Under the pieces are notes generated by a model. It saw only the letters and a program-made list of their open reading frames with translations. It had not been told where the DNA came from and made no database searches. 64,000 bases of DNA from an uncultured Pelagibacteraceae bacterium (GTDB lineage Bacteria > Pseudomonadota > Alphaproteobacteria > Pelagibacterales > Pelagibacteraceae), in the NCBI GenBank assembly GCA_902628495.1, contig CACONH010000002.1:99215-163214 (forward strand). Direction: 5' to 3'. A program made the position numbers and the translations under genes. Positions 1-8,525 of the stretch are shown piece after piece; positions within the stretch are counted from its first letter, which is position 1; every line of letters starts with the position of its first letter.

Positions 1-1036
1 GAAATTTAAAAGTAGACAAATATTCTTCAATTTCACTGGAAGCACCTTCTTGAGCAATTTGAGCAGCGGCATGTAATTTTTTTGTTTCAAGAGACAGGTA
101 GTCAGATAATAATAATTCTTTTTTATCAGTTTTGTAAATTTTTGAAAAAGGTTTACTTTCCTCAGGTATAATATCTATAACTTTAATTCCGTAGTCTTTT
201 TTTAATAAATCACATAATGCTACGTATCGAGTTCTATTATTTTGTTTAATCTTTTCAAAAACTAGATTAGCAAAATTTTCTAATTTGGAAAAAAAATTGT
301 TGTTATCCTGTAGAAAATCTGACACTACCTCCCCTGGAAAAGCTGCTTTTCTACTATCAATTATTTTTCCTGAAATATTTTCTACTTTACTAACAATTTC
401 ATGGTCTTTTTGTCTAAAATTGTCACCTAACTTCACCAATGCTTTAGCAATTTTAGGATTAGAATTTACTAAATCTTTAACTTCAGGCCCTAAAATATCT
501 AAATCTTCAAATAATTCATCACTTAATAGTTCTGAAATGTTATTTTCAAGATTTAAATCGGATTTACTAGTTAAGTCATCTAGATTTAATTTTAATTCTT
601 TGCAAACTCTTATCACTAGATCACCATCAATTCTTCTTTTTCCGCTTTCAATTAAATTTAAATAACTCGGAGAGATGCCTAATTCTGTGGCAAGTTTATT
701 AGCTTGAATTCCAAGTTGTCTTCTAAAAGCTTTTATCTTTGGGCCAATCTTTAAATTTAGTTCATTAATTTTTTCTTTTGATGAAAAATTTGCGATTGCT
801 TTTTTAGAATTATTAATATCTCTTTCCATATCTAAAGAAATGTCCGAGAAATCAATTCTGAGTTCTTGACTTATTTTAAGCAAAAGATCACCATCAATTT
901 TTCGTTTGCCACTTTCAATAAGATTTAAATAACTTGGAGATATATTGATTTGTTGAGCTAATTTTTTAGCCTGCAAACCGAGCTTTTTTCTATATTCTCT
1001 AATTTTAAGCCCTATTTCTTTATCAAAATTATTCAT
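1..1036 (-). CDS. XRE-family regulator with two tandem HTH domains (C-terminus beyond window)
   Basis: The reading frame is open from the ATG at 1036 to the window edge, about 345 codons without a stop, so the C-terminus is missing. It has two helix-turn-helix units, near residues 7-64 and 96-153. Both carry the same core, ISPSYLNLIESGKR followed by K or R and IDGD, starting at residues 32 and 121. This looks like an internal duplication. The remainder resembles the middle of ScfR/RamB-type regulators of short-chain fatty acid and acetate metabolism, which usually have one N-terminal HTH and a later IrrE/DUF2083-type region. That region would lie outside the window. Divergent orientation from isocitrate lyase fits a glyoxylate-shunt regulator, since RamB controls aceA in Corynebacterium. 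The family call is fairly secure; the target is inference from position. Confidence 0.85.
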   Translation of the reverse strand, partial: MNNFDKEIGLKIREYRKKLGLQAKKLAQQINISPSYLNLIESGKRKIDGDLLLKISQELRIDFSDISLDMERDINNSKKAIANFSSKEKINELNLKIGPKIKAFRRQLGIQANKLATELGISPSYLNLIESGKRRIDGDLVIRVCKELKLNLDDLTSKSDLNLENNISELLSDELFEDLDILGPEVKDLVNSNPKIAKALVKLGDNFRQKDHEIVSKVENISGKIIDSRKAAFPGEVVSDFLQDNNNFFSKLENFANLVFEKIKQNNRTRYVALCDLLKKDYGIKVIDIIPEESKPFSKIYKTDKKELLLSDYLSLETKKLHAAAQIAQEGASSEIEEYLSTFKF

Positions 1037-1041
1037 GTAAA

Positions 1042-1126
1042 TTTTGTAAATTTAAATTTACAAAAAATTACTTAGATTTACAAGTAAAATCAACATTTTT
1101 GTAGATTTTGTAAATATTGTAAATTA
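1042..1126. promoter_or_regulatory. Operator-like palindrome and TTGTAAA boxes between regulator and aceA
   Basis: Positions 1042-1065 form a perfect 24-bp palindrome: TTTTGTAAATTT followed by its mirror AAATTTACAAAA. Further TTGTAAA or TTTACAA half-sites follow at about 1076-1083, 1106-1115 and 1116-1125. The palindrome sits 5 bp upstream of the regulator start codon, so binding there would suggest autorepression. The other boxes lie just before the small gene at 1137 and aceA. The half-site resembles the TTTGCAAA-like sites described for RamB/ScfR regulators. The palindrome is seen directly; its binding partner is inferred. Confidence 0.6.
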
Positions 1127-1136
1127 TAAAGATTGT

Positions 1137-1298
1137 ATGGAAAACAAAAACAAATCAAAAAACCAAGTAAATAAGGCTTTAAATCAACATGCAACTAATG
1201 ACAATGATAACAGCTCAGGTATTTATTTAAGAGATGATCACTGTGATTGGGGTTCTAGCGGTATGAACGAGTTTACTAACGAGTATAATAGTAACTAG
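1137..1298 (+). CDS. Small hypothetical protein upstream of aceA (53 aa)
   Basis: An ATG at 1137 opens a 53-codon frame ending in TAG at 1296-1298, 39 nt before the isocitrate lyase start. The product is hydrophilic and rich in Asn, Asp and Ser, with a Lys/Asn-rich start and a HCDWG motif near residues 35-39. It has no signal peptide or membrane segment. I do not recognise a family. It fills most of an otherwise long gap for this genome and sits directly behind the TTGTAAA boxes, so it would be co-transcribed with aceA. The upstream purine stretch (AAAG) is only a weak ribosome site. It could be a real small gene or simply the aceA leader. Confidence 0.45.
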   Translation: MENKNKSKNQVNKALNQHATNDNDNSSGIYLRDDHCDWGSSGMNEFTNEYNSN

Positions 1299-1337
1299 TT
1301 TATTGAAGTCTAAATTATTAAAGGAATTTTCTAATAT

Positions 1338-2615
1338 ATGAGCTCAGAGTCTAAGGTATCTTATCAACTTAAACGATTTACAGGAATTAAAAGAGATTAC
1401 ACTCCCGAAGAAGTAGAAAGGTTGAGAGGTTCAATTAAGATAGAATATTCGATGTGCAAACATCAATCCCAGAAACTTTGGGAATTATTAAACAGTGAAC
1501 CATATGTAAATACATTAGGGTCTTTGTCAGGAAATCATGCTGTTCAGCATGCTAAAGCAGGTCTAAAAGCAATTTATCTAAGTGGTTGGCAGGTTGCAGC
1601 AGATGCTAATAGTGCTGGAGAAATGTATCCTGACCAGTCTTTGTATCCTTATGATAGTGCACCAAAATTAGTTGAATCTATGAACAACGCATTATTAAGA
1701 GCTGATCAAATTCAACATATGGAAATTAAAGACGGTCAAATGAAATCAAAAGATAGAGTTGATTACATGCTACCAATAATAGCTGACGGTGAAGCTGGAT
1801 TTGGTGGACCACTCAATGTTTTTGAGTTAGCAAAAAAATTTATAAAAGCTGGTGCTGCAGGAGTTCATTTCGAGGACCAGCTAGCAAGTGAGAAAAAATG
1901 CGGACATATGGGAGGAAAAGTTTTAGTTCCAACAAGCTCAATGATAAAAAATTTAAAAGCAGCTAGATTAGCTGCCGATATTGCTGATGTTCCTTTAATA
2001 ATTTTAGCAAGAACAGACGCAAATGCAGCAAAATTAATTACGAACGATCATGATGAAAATGATAAACCCTTTTTAACTGGTGAAAGATCACCAGAAGGAT
2101 TTTATTACGTTAAGCATGGAATTGATCAAGCTATATCAAGAGGACTTGCTTACGCACCTTACTCTGACTTAATTTGGTGCGAAACAGCAACTCCAAATTT
2201 AGAGGAAGCAAAAAAATTCGCAGATGCAATTCATGATAAATTTCCGGGCAAATTACTAGCTTATAATTGCTCACCATCTTTTAATTGGAAAAAACATTTG
2301 TCAGACTCTGAAATTGCAACTTTCCAGCAAAAAATTAGTGCGATGGGATATAAATTTCAATTCATCACACTTGCGGGCTTTCATACACAAAATATTGCAA
2401 TTTTTGAATTAGCAGAAAAGTACAAAAAAGAAGGCATGACCGCATATTCAAGAATACAAGAGCAAGAATTTGCTAGAGAAAAAGATGGATACACTAGTGT
2501 AAAACATCAAAGAGAAGTTGGAACATCATATTTTGATGCTGTTTCAAATACTATTAGTGGTGGAAAAAGTTCTACAACCGCTATGGAAGGCTCAACAGAA
2601 AAAGAACAATTCTAA
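1338..2615 (+). CDS. aceA: Isocitrate lyase
   Basis: Cytoplasmic enzyme of the glyoxylate shunt that splits isocitrate into glyoxylate and succinate, allowing growth on C2 units. The 425-aa length matches the short bacterial form. The active-site signature KKCGHMGGK is present with the catalytic cysteine at residue 188. The substrate and Mg-binding segments ADGEAGFGG and GVHFEDQ precede it in the usual order. The downstream gene is preceded by its own riboswitch, so aceA is probably transcribed alone or with the small gene at 1137. Regulation by the divergent XRE protein through the intergenic TTGTAAA sites is likely but inferred. Identification is secure. Confidence 0.97.
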   Translation: MSSESKVSYQLKRFTGIKRDYTPEEVERLRGSIKIEYSMCKHQSQKLWELLNSEPYVNTLGSLSGNHAVQHAKAGLKAIYLSGWQVAADANSAGEMYPDQSLYPYDSAPKLVESMNNALLRADQIQHMEIKDGQMKSKDRVDYMLPIIADGEAGFGGPLNVFELAKKFIKAGAAGVHFEDQLASEKKCGHMGGKVLVPTSSMIKNLKAARLAADIADVPLIILARTDANAAKLITNDHDENDKPFLTGERSPEGFYYVKHGIDQAISRGLAYAPYSDLIWCETATPNLEEAKKFADAIHDKFPGKLLAYNCSPSFNWKKHLSDSEIATFQQKISAMGYKFQFITLAGFHTQNIAIFELAEKYKKEGMTAYSRIQEQEFAREKDGYTSVKHQREVGTSYFDAVSNTISGGKSSTTAMEGSTEKEQF

Positions 2616-2653
2616 ATTAGTTATTTACAATCAAAAAATATTTATATAATTTG

Positions 2654-2717
2654 CTTTATGGGGTGCTGTTATAGCTGAGAAATACCCATTGAACCTGTCC
2701 GGTAATTCAGAAAGGGA
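2654..2717 (+). promoter_or_regulatory. TPP riboswitch (THI element) upstream of thiV
   Basis: The leader holds the conserved thiamin-pyrophosphate aptamer blocks in order: GGGGTGC at 2660-2666, GCTGAGA at 2674-2680 followed by ACCC, GAACCTG at 2691-2697 and GGTAAT at 2701-2706. The closing stem can form between CTTT at 2654-2657 and AAAG at 2711-2714. That 3' arm is part of the AAAGGGA ribosome site used by the ATG at 2721, so ligand binding could block translation directly. No long expression platform exists. The aptamer match is strong; the mechanism is inferred from the overlap. Confidence 0.93.
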
Positions 2718-2720
2718 TAA

Positions 2721-4151
2721 ATGGAACAACAAAATATTTTAAACCCAACATCTGCTATCGCACTAATTTTATTAATTAGTTTTTCTTTTGTCCTGGTTGG
2801 TTTTTTTTACTCAAAAAAATTCAAAGGTTTAAACAATTACCTGGTAGCTGACGGATCAGTTGGAACATTCTCATTAACATGTAGCCTAGTAGCCTCAGCT
2901 TTAGGTACTTGGATTTTATTTGGTCCTGCATCAGCTGCAACGTGGGGTGGGATTGGTGCGGTTATTGGCTATTCACTCGGAACTGCGTTTCCCTTATTTG
3001 CAATTATTTTTATTGGAAAAATATTTAGAAATTCTTACCCGAATGCAAAAACTTTAATTGAAGTGATTAGATTAAGGTTTGGAAAACATATATTTAAGTT
3101 GATCTTGATTTTATCTATATTTTACATGACTATTTTTTTGATTGCAGAGGTTACAGCTGTATCTATTTTAATAAATTATATTTCAGGAACGAAATTATGG
3201 ATAACTGCTTTAATAGTTATTTCTAGTTCACTTTTATATACATTATATGGTGGTTTAAGAGCTTCAATATTCACTGACAATATTCAATTTATAATTTTTA
3301 TATTATTATTGTTAATAGCTTTTTCTTATTTATTTGCATTTAACACAAACGAATTTAGTTTTGAATTTATAAATAAAAATAAGCCAAATTTATTAAGCAA
3401 AAATTATATACCTAACTTTACCGCAGGCTTAACATTCTTCATTGCTGTTGCGGCTACCAATCTTTTTCACCAAGGTAATTGGCAAAGAGTTTATGCTGCA
3501 AAAAATAATGATGTTTTAAAAAAGAGTTTGTTATTTTCCTTTTTAATTATAATCCCCATTGTATATATGATGGGTTTCACAGGATTAGTATCTGTATCTA
3601 AAAATTTGAATGTAACCCCTGATCTTGCCTTTTTTTCCTTATTATTAAATAAAGAGATACCCGCCTTGTCTATTGTAGTTATTGTGCTGGGTATATCTTT
3701 GACTATAAGCAGTATAGATACACTTATAAATGCTATATCTAGCCTTATAATAGTAGATGGAAAAAAAATTTTAAGTTCTAATAAAGATTACTTAAAATTA
3801 TCTAGAAATATAATTATAGGGCTTTCTTTTATTGCTTTATATATCGCCTCAAAAGGATTTAGTATCTTGTATCTATTTTTGTTAGCTGACTTGTTTTGTT
3901 GTGCAGCGGTTTTAAGTATATTTTATAGTTTTTTCTCAAAATCATTTAGTGAAAAAACAGTTTATATCTCAATTGTAGTAGGGTTGTTAGGAGGTATATT
4001 GCTATTTCCAAGTCCTGATTTTTCAAAAAGTATCTTAGTTGGCATTCTATTTCCTACTACCTATTTCCCAGAATTTGTAACACAATCTCTTTTATTTCTC
4101 TCGTTTATAGCGGCAACATTTCTTCCAGTTTTGACTTGGAAAGTAAAGTAA
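2721..4151 (+). CDS. thiV: Sodium:solute symporter, probable thiamin-precursor (HMP) transporter
   Basis: A 476-aa polytopic inner-membrane protein of the sodium:solute symporter (SSS) family with about 13 hydrophobic segments. The SSS-like core GTWILFGPASAATWGG lies near residues 62-77 and a TLYGGLRAS segment near 169-177. The start is the ATG placed right after the ribosome site contained in the TPP riboswitch. In SAR11 this arrangement defines ThiV, proposed to import the thiamin pyrimidine precursor HMP, which these cells cannot make. The riboswitch is the main argument for the substrate; the protein family alone would not tell. rseP starts 18 nt downstream and may share the transcript. 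Confidence 0.85.
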   Translation: MEQQNILNPTSAIALILLISFSFVLVGFFYSKKFKGLNNYLVADGSVGTFSLTCSLVASALGTWILFGPASAATWGGIGAVIGYSLGTAFPLFAIIFIGKIFRNSYPNAKTLIEVIRLRFGKHIFKLILILSIFYMTIFLIAEVTAVSILINYISGTKLWITALIVISSSLLYTLYGGLRASIFTDNIQFIIFILLLLIAFSYLFAFNTNEFSFEFINKNKPNLLSKNYIPNFTAGLTFFIAVAATNLFHQGNWQRVYAAKNNDVLKKSLLFSFLIIIPIVYMMGFTGLVSVSKNLNVTPDLAFFSLLLNKEIPALSIVVIVLGISLTISSIDTLINAISSLIIVDGKKILSSNKDYLKLSRNIIIGLSFIALYIASKGFSILYLFLLADLFCCAAVLSIFYSFFSKSFSEKTVYISIVVGLLGGILLFPSPDFSKSILVGILFPTTYFPEFVTQSLLFLSFIAATFLPVLTWKVK

Positions 4152-4169
4152 ATATATTATTATATAAGT

Positions 4170-5279
4170 ATGTTTGAATTCGTTTTACCTTTTATAATAT
4201 TAATCATAGTTGTAGTTTTTGTTCATGAATATGGACATTATTATTTTGCACGAAGGTACGGTGTAGGTGTAACAGACTTTTCTATTGGTTTTGGTAAAGA
4301 GTTATTTGGATGGAACGATAAATCAGGCACTCGTTGGAAAGTATGCTGGATTCCTTTAGGAGGTTATGTAAAATTTTTTGGAGATAGAAATGTTTTTTCT
4401 CAAGCAGATCGTGATGAAATTTTAAAAAAGTATAATGAAAAAGATAGAGAAAAACTCTTTACCTTAAAACCGTTATATCAAAGGGCATGGATTGTTTTTG
4501 GGGGTCCACTTGCTAACTTTATATTAGCTATATTTATATTTTTAATGATAAATATCTTTGTTGGAAAAGATTTTACTCCAGCTATGATAAGTGAGGTCAC
4601 TAAAGATAGCCCAGCACAAGTAGCTGGATTAAAAAAGAATGACATAATATTGTCTATCGATGACAATAAAGTTAAGAGTATTTTAGATGTATCTAAATTT
4701 ATAACCTTATCAACATCAGATTTCATTGACTTTAAAGTTTCACGGTATGACCAAGAAATAAATGTAAAAGTAAAACCTAATTTTGTAGAGACTGAGGACA
4801 ATCTAGGAAATAAGATCAAAAAAAGGATGGTTGGCATTCAACTTTCACCTTACAAAGATACTGTCAATCACCAAAAACTAGGGCCAGTTAAAGCTCTGTA
4901 TTATTCTGTTACCGAGGTATATTTTGTGACAACTTCAACACTTAAATATTTAGGTACTATTATTACTGGAAAAGGTGATAGTTCACAGCTTGGTGGACCA
5001 ATAAGAATTGCAAAAATTTCAGGACAAGTTGCAGAATTTGGAATTGTACCGTTTTTGAGCATGATGGCTTATATATCTATAAGTTTAGGTTTAATTAATC
5101 TTTTTCCAATCCCGCTTTTAGACGGAGGTCATTTAATGTTTTACGGAATTGAAAAAATTCTTGGAAGACCTTTAACACAAAAAACTCAGGAAGGTTTTTT
5201 TCGAATCGGAATGTTTTTATTGTTATCCCTAATGTTTTTTGCAACTTTCAATGATCTTAAGGATTTAGGCCTATTTTAA
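4170..5279 (+). CDS. rseP: RIP-type site-2 zinc metalloprotease
   Basis: An intramembrane M50 protease that cleaves membrane-anchored anti-sigma factors or leftover signal peptides. The zinc motif HEYGH is at residues 19-23 inside the first membrane segment. A PDZ domain follows (SPAQVAGLKKNDIILSI region, near residues 147-165), and the third metal ligand lies in LLDGGH near residue 316. At 369 aa it is shorter than the 450-aa E. coli form and seems to carry one PDZ domain rather than two, as in many alphaproteobacteria. In most relatives the gene sits between dxr and bamA; here it follows the riboswitch-controlled transporter. Confidence 0.92.
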   Translation: MFEFVLPFIILIIVVVFVHEYGHYYFARRYGVGVTDFSIGFGKELFGWNDKSGTRWKVCWIPLGGYVKFFGDRNVFSQADRDEILKKYNEKDREKLFTLKPLYQRAWIVFGGPLANFILAIFIFLMINIFVGKDFTPAMISEVTKDSPAQVAGLKKNDIILSIDDNKVKSILDVSKFITLSTSDFIDFKVSRYDQEINVKVKPNFVETEDNLGNKIKKRMVGIQLSPYKDTVNHQKLGPVKALYYSVTEVYFVTTSTLKYLGTIITGKGDSSQLGGPIRIAKISGQVAEFGIVPFLSMMAYISISLGLINLFPIPLLDGGHLMFYGIEKILGRPLTQKTQEGFFRIGMFLLLSLMFFATFNDLKDLGLF

Positions 5280-5323
5280 AGGCTTTTTTAAACATCAAAA
5301 AAATCAATAAATTCAACGTTTTT

Positions 5324-5345
5324 TTAACACTACATATTGTGTTAA
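5324..5345. repeat. Short inverted repeat upstream of the HU gene
   Basis: TTAACAC (5324-5330) and GTGTTAA (5339-5345) are 7-bp inverted arms around an 8-base spacer, about 80 bp before the HU-family start codon. Spacing and position suit a protein-binding site or the end of the rseP transcript. There is no convincing T-run after it, so it is not a clear terminator. Function unknown. Confidence 0.35.
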
Positions 5346-5426
5346 GAACCAAATTAAACACTAAAAAAAAGCTTGATTTATAAAGGATTTTGTTAACTAT
5401 GGAAACAATCTAATACCGGAGCTAAA

Positions 5427-5702
5427 ATGAACAAGAAACAACTAGTCGCTAAATTAGCTGGTTCTTTAAACCAAAGTAAAGCTGATGCTGAGCGAACATT
5501 TGACACCATAACTAACACTATTTTAGATGCATTAAAAAATGATGATTCAGTAAAAATAGCAGGTTTTGGTACTTATAAAGTTGCTAAAAGAAAAGCTAGA
5601 ATTGGTCGAAATCCAAGAACAGGAGAACAAATCCAAATCGCAGCTTCTCAAAAGGTAAAATTTTTACCTGCAAAAGCACTTAAAGAAATATTTAATAAAT
5701 AG
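5427..5702 (+). CDS. hup: HU-family nucleoid DNA-binding protein
   Basis: A 91-aa histone-like protein that binds and bends DNA as a dimer. It starts with the typical MNKKQLVAKLAG helix region and has the GFGTYKVAKRKARIGRNPRTGE segment, including the proline-containing DNA-binding arm (GRNPRTGE, about residues 59-66). The ATG follows a clear GGAG ribosome site. It stands alone between the short inverted repeat and a strong terminator, so it is probably monocistronic and highly expressed. The paralogue (HU versus IHF) cannot be fixed with certainty, but the sequence is HU-like. Confidence 0.95.
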   Translation: MNKKQLVAKLAGSLNQSKADAERTFDTITNTILDALKNDDSVKIAGFGTYKVAKRKARIGRNPRTGEQIQIAASQKVKFLPAKALKEIFNK

Positions 5703-5715
5703 ATATTTCCTCTAG

Positions 5716-5754
5716 ACAGCCTTTATTAATTGAGAGTTAATAAAGGCTGTTTCT
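5716..5754 (+). terminator. Rho-independent terminator after the HU gene
   Basis: A 14-bp perfect stem, ACAGCCTTTATTAA (5716-5729) with TTAATAAAGGCTGT (5737-5750), closes a 7-base loop and is followed by a short T-rich tail. It lies 14 nt after the HU stop codon. Confidence 0.85.
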
Positions 5755-5845
5755 ATATGCATAAACTGCATACCTATTTTTTACAAACAACATTAGATTT
5801 TATTTAATTTTTTTTTATAAAAAAATTTTAACTAATTGGAGGTTT

Positions 5846-7138
5846 ATGAAAAATAATTTTAAATATTTAATTTTAACAGTTTTAAGTTTATTACTTTTTA
5901 CTGTAAATACTTATGCTGAGAGTAGCATTTCAGCTGAAGGACAATACATTTTCAATTCTCTAGCATTTTATATAGGTGGAGTGTTGGTTGCATTTATGGC
6001 CGCAGGATTTTGCATGCTAGAATGTGGATTAGTAACAAATAAAAGTGTTTCAACTATTGCCGCGAAAAATGTTGGAAAATTTGCAATTTGCTCAATAGTT
6101 TTTTTTCTAGTCGGATATAATCTGGCTTACGGGATATCCGAGGGCGGTTATATAGGAAAATTAAAGATATGGAGCGAAGGTTCTAAATTAGGGACAGGTT
6201 ATTCAGATAGTTCGGATTGGTTTTTTCAAACAATGTTTGTATGTGCAACTGTCTCTATAGTATCAGGAGCAGTAGCTGAAAGAATTAAAATTTGGCCATT
6301 TTTTGTTTTTGCTGTTTTAATGTCAGGGTTGATTTATCCAATTTCAATGGGCTGGCAATGGGGAGGTGGCTGGTTAGCTGCGCAAGGCTTTTCTGATTTT
6401 GCTGGATCTACAATCGTTCATGCATGCGGTGGAGCAGCTGCTCTAGCAGGAGTTATTGTTTTAGGTGCTAGAACAGGCAGATTCTCAGGATCAGGTAATA
6501 AAATGATTATGGTCCCATTTGCTGCTTCAAGTATTCCATTAACAACATTGGGAACATTTTTACTTTGGTTTGGTTGGTTTGGATTTAATGGCTTTAGTCA
6601 GTTAGCAATGGGCACATTTAATGATGTGACGGCAATTTCAAAAATTGCAGTAAATACTCATTTGGCAGGAGCTGCTGGAACAGTTACAGGTGCTATTTTA
6701 TCAAGATTGTTAGGTGGAAAAACCGATGTTATAATGATGTTAAATGGAGCTTTAGCAGGTTTAGTAGCAATAACGGCAGAGCCTTTAGCGCCCACACCAG
6801 GTTTTGCAATTGTTATTGGTTCTATCGGATCAGTAATAATGTATTTTGGTACAAAAATGTTGGAAAATTTTGGACTTGATGATGTTGTTGGTGCAATACC
6901 GGTACATATGTTTGCAGGTATATTTGGGACATTGGTTGTACCATTAACTAATAAAAGTACAGCATTTAGTACTCAATTTACCGGAACTTTATCAGTTTGT
7001 GTTTTCAGCTTTATACTTTCATATATTATCTTTAAATCAATGAAGGCAACTATTGGTTTAAGAATTAGTAAAGAAGCAGAGAAGCTTGGCACAGACAAAG
7101 CAGAAGTAGGTGTAGTAGCTTACGCAATAAGAGATTAA
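5846..7138 (+). CDS. amt: Ammonium transporter (Amt/MEP/Rh family)
   Basis: A 430-aa inner-membrane ammonium channel. It begins with a cleavable-looking signal peptide (hydrophobic stretch ending TYA at residues 22-24), as in E. coli AmtB, followed by about 11 membrane segments. Family signatures are present: the FCMLECGLV region, the GGWLAAQGFSDFAGS block, the first pore histidine in IVHACGGAAALAGV and the second in the VGAIPVHMFAGI segment. The ATG at 5846 has a GGAGG ribosome site 5-6 nt upstream. There is no linked glnK, which is unusual for this family but common in SAR11-type genomes. The gene is flanked by terminators on both sides, hence a single-gene unit. Confidence 0.96.
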   Translation: MKNNFKYLILTVLSLLLFTVNTYAESSISAEGQYIFNSLAFYIGGVLVAFMAAGFCMLECGLVTNKSVSTIAAKNVGKFAICSIVFFLVGYNLAYGISEGGYIGKLKIWSEGSKLGTGYSDSSDWFFQTMFVCATVSIVSGAVAERIKIWPFFVFAVLMSGLIYPISMGWQWGGGWLAAQGFSDFAGSTIVHACGGAAALAGVIVLGARTGRFSGSGNKMIMVPFAASSIPLTTLGTFLLWFGWFGFNGFSQLAMGTFNDVTAISKIAVNTHLAGAAGTVTGAILSRLLGGKTDVIMMLNGALAGLVAITAEPLAPTPGFAIVIGSIGSVIMYFGTKMLENFGLDDVVGAIPVHMFAGIFGTLVVPLTNKSTAFSTQFTGTLSVCVFSFILSYIIFKSMKATIGLRISKEAEKLGTDKAEVGVVAYAIRD

Positions 7139-7165
7139 CTAACTCTCCCTCAAAGTTAACGTTAT

Positions 7166-7194
7166 AAAGGGCCTCTAAATAGAGGCCCTTTTTT
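7166..7194. terminator. Terminator between amt and cutA
   Basis: AAAGGGCCTCT (7166-7176) and AGAGGCCCTTT (7181-7191) form a perfect 11-bp stem with an AAAT loop, then T residues to 7194. It serves amt on the plus strand. The convergent cutA gene ends within its last bases, so it may work in both directions. Confidence 0.92.
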
Positions 7195-7507
7195 ATACAG
7201 TCGAACTATTTATCCATTTTAAAAATTCTTTGTTGCCCCCTAAGATTTTTGTAAAGACAACACAAGGAATATCATAAGAATGTTTTTTTTTTACTTCTGA
7301 AATTATTTTTGTCTGATTTTTCTTTGTCGTTTTTCCTATTATAATCACTTCTTTTGCTTTACTAATCTTATTATTCCATAAAAAAACAGATTTGATATTG
7401 TTAAAAATGTTAGCACAAGCTACTAATCTTTTTTTAACTAAGGTTGAAGCAATTTTTACAGCCTCTTTATGATTTTTTGTTGTAATGTAAAATAATATTT
7501 GCATCAA
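7193..7507 (-). CDS. cutA: CutA1 divalent-cation tolerance protein
   Basis: A 104-aa small trimeric cytoplasmic protein of the CutA1 family. It opens with the characteristic ITTKNHKEAVKIASTLVKKRLVACANI pattern and has VFLWNNKI and a late PCVVF segment, all matching the family order. The physiological role of CutA1 is still uncertain (copper tolerance was the original phenotype). Its ATG overlaps the stop of the glycosyltransferase gene upstream by 4 nt, so the two are probably translated together. Confidence 0.92.
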   Translation of the reverse strand: MMQILFYITTKNHKEAVKIASTLVKKRLVACANIFNNIKSVFLWNNKISKAKEVIIIGKTTKKNQTKIISEVKKKHSYDIPCVVFTKILGGNKEFLKWINSSTV

Positions 7508-8496
7508 TTTATTTTGTTATCTTCCCACAATTTTTTTATATCTATGAAAGGAGACAAACCATAGCTTGAATTGACATTAGTAAGATGTACTGAAAGCGTT
7601 TTTATTGGTGAAATGCCTAGCTCATTTATCAAAATTTCATTAATATATTTTTCAAAAGGGTCGTGTCTTTTTTCACAAGTCTTTATTAAATTATCCCAAT
7701 ATTTTTCAAGCATTTTTTTAGAAATCATAAAGGTACATAAAATTTTTTGGACTGTTCTCCAGTGTTGATTACTACCTATTAAAATATTTGTTTTTTCATT
7801 AGACATATAATTAAAAGGATAGTCACAAGGACAAATTATAATATCTTTTTCAATTTGTGAGCTTACCCTTTCATAAGTATTGATCATGTCGGTTAAAGAA
7901 TTTTCAAAATGTAAATAATCGTCTTCTACAAAATAAATTAAATCGCTATTTTCTTTTTTTGCAGTTTCGAAACATTTTAATAAGCTAGATAAATTTGAAA
8001 ATGTTTGATCATTTGTATTCTCAAATATTTTTCCCTTATGCTCCTCTTTTTTGTTATTTATAATTAAATATTTTGAGTGGTTTCTATTTAAAACATCTTT
8101 AATTTTATTTAAATTATCTGATTTAGAATTGTCATCAATAATCAGTAAGTTAACGTTAATTGATGAATTCTCTTTTTTAAGTCGGTTAATAGATTTTATT
8201 AATGAAAACAAACATCTTAATACATATTCGATTTTGGGTTCTTCAAAAACTCTCTTTTTGTTTTGGTCCCAAATGTCTATGTTAGAATTAGTCCTAAATA
8301 TAATTGACAAATTTTTAATTTTTTTCGTTAATTTTACTTCACCTAAAGGAAGAATTATTGACTTGTCTTTATTAGATAATTTTTCATCAAGACTTTTTTC
8401 AAGAGTTGGTGAGTAAAATTCGTTTTGATCTATTAATTCGTAACCTACTAACTTAGATATTTTTATAAATAATTTTTTAAAGATGTTTTTTTTCAT
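7504..8496 (-). CDS. Putative GT-A fold glycosyltransferase
   Basis: A 330-aa protein with features of family 2-like transferases. A nucleotide-binding motif LLIIDDNSKSDN lies in the first half, and a metal-binding-type motif FVEDDYLHFE follows in the middle. It has no membrane segment. I chose the ATG at 8496 (MKKNIFKKL) because it clears the divergent rhodanese gene; an in-frame ATG at 8523 would overlap it. It overlaps cutA by 4 nt. No sugar-nucleotide or envelope cluster surrounds it, so the acceptor cannot be guessed. Glycosyltransferase is likely; the exact activity is unknown. Confidence 0.7.
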   Translation of the reverse strand: MKKNIFKKLFIKISKLVGYELIDQNEFYSPTLEKSLDEKLSNKDKSIILPLGEVKLTKKIKNLSIIFRTNSNIDIWDQNKKRVFEEPKIEYVLRCLFSLIKSINRLKKENSSINVNLLIIDDNSKSDNLNKIKDVLNRNHSKYLIINNKKEEHKGKIFENTNDQTFSNLSSLLKCFETAKKENSDLIYFVEDDYLHFENSLTDMINTYERVSSQIEKDIIICPCDYPFNYMSNEKTNILIGSNQHWRTVQKILCTFMISKKMLEKYWDNLIKTCEKRHDPFEKYINEILINELGISPIKTLSVHLTNVNSSYGLSPFIDIKKLWEDNKIN

Positions 8497-8525
8497 TTTT
8501 TTTGATATTAACAGATTACACATAT

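Noticed and set aside
285..665. Plus-strand open frame of 126 codons
   Set aside because: It lies antisense to the two-HTH regulator, which has clear domain motifs. The plus frame has low-complexity Ser/Leu/Phe content and no recognisable motif.
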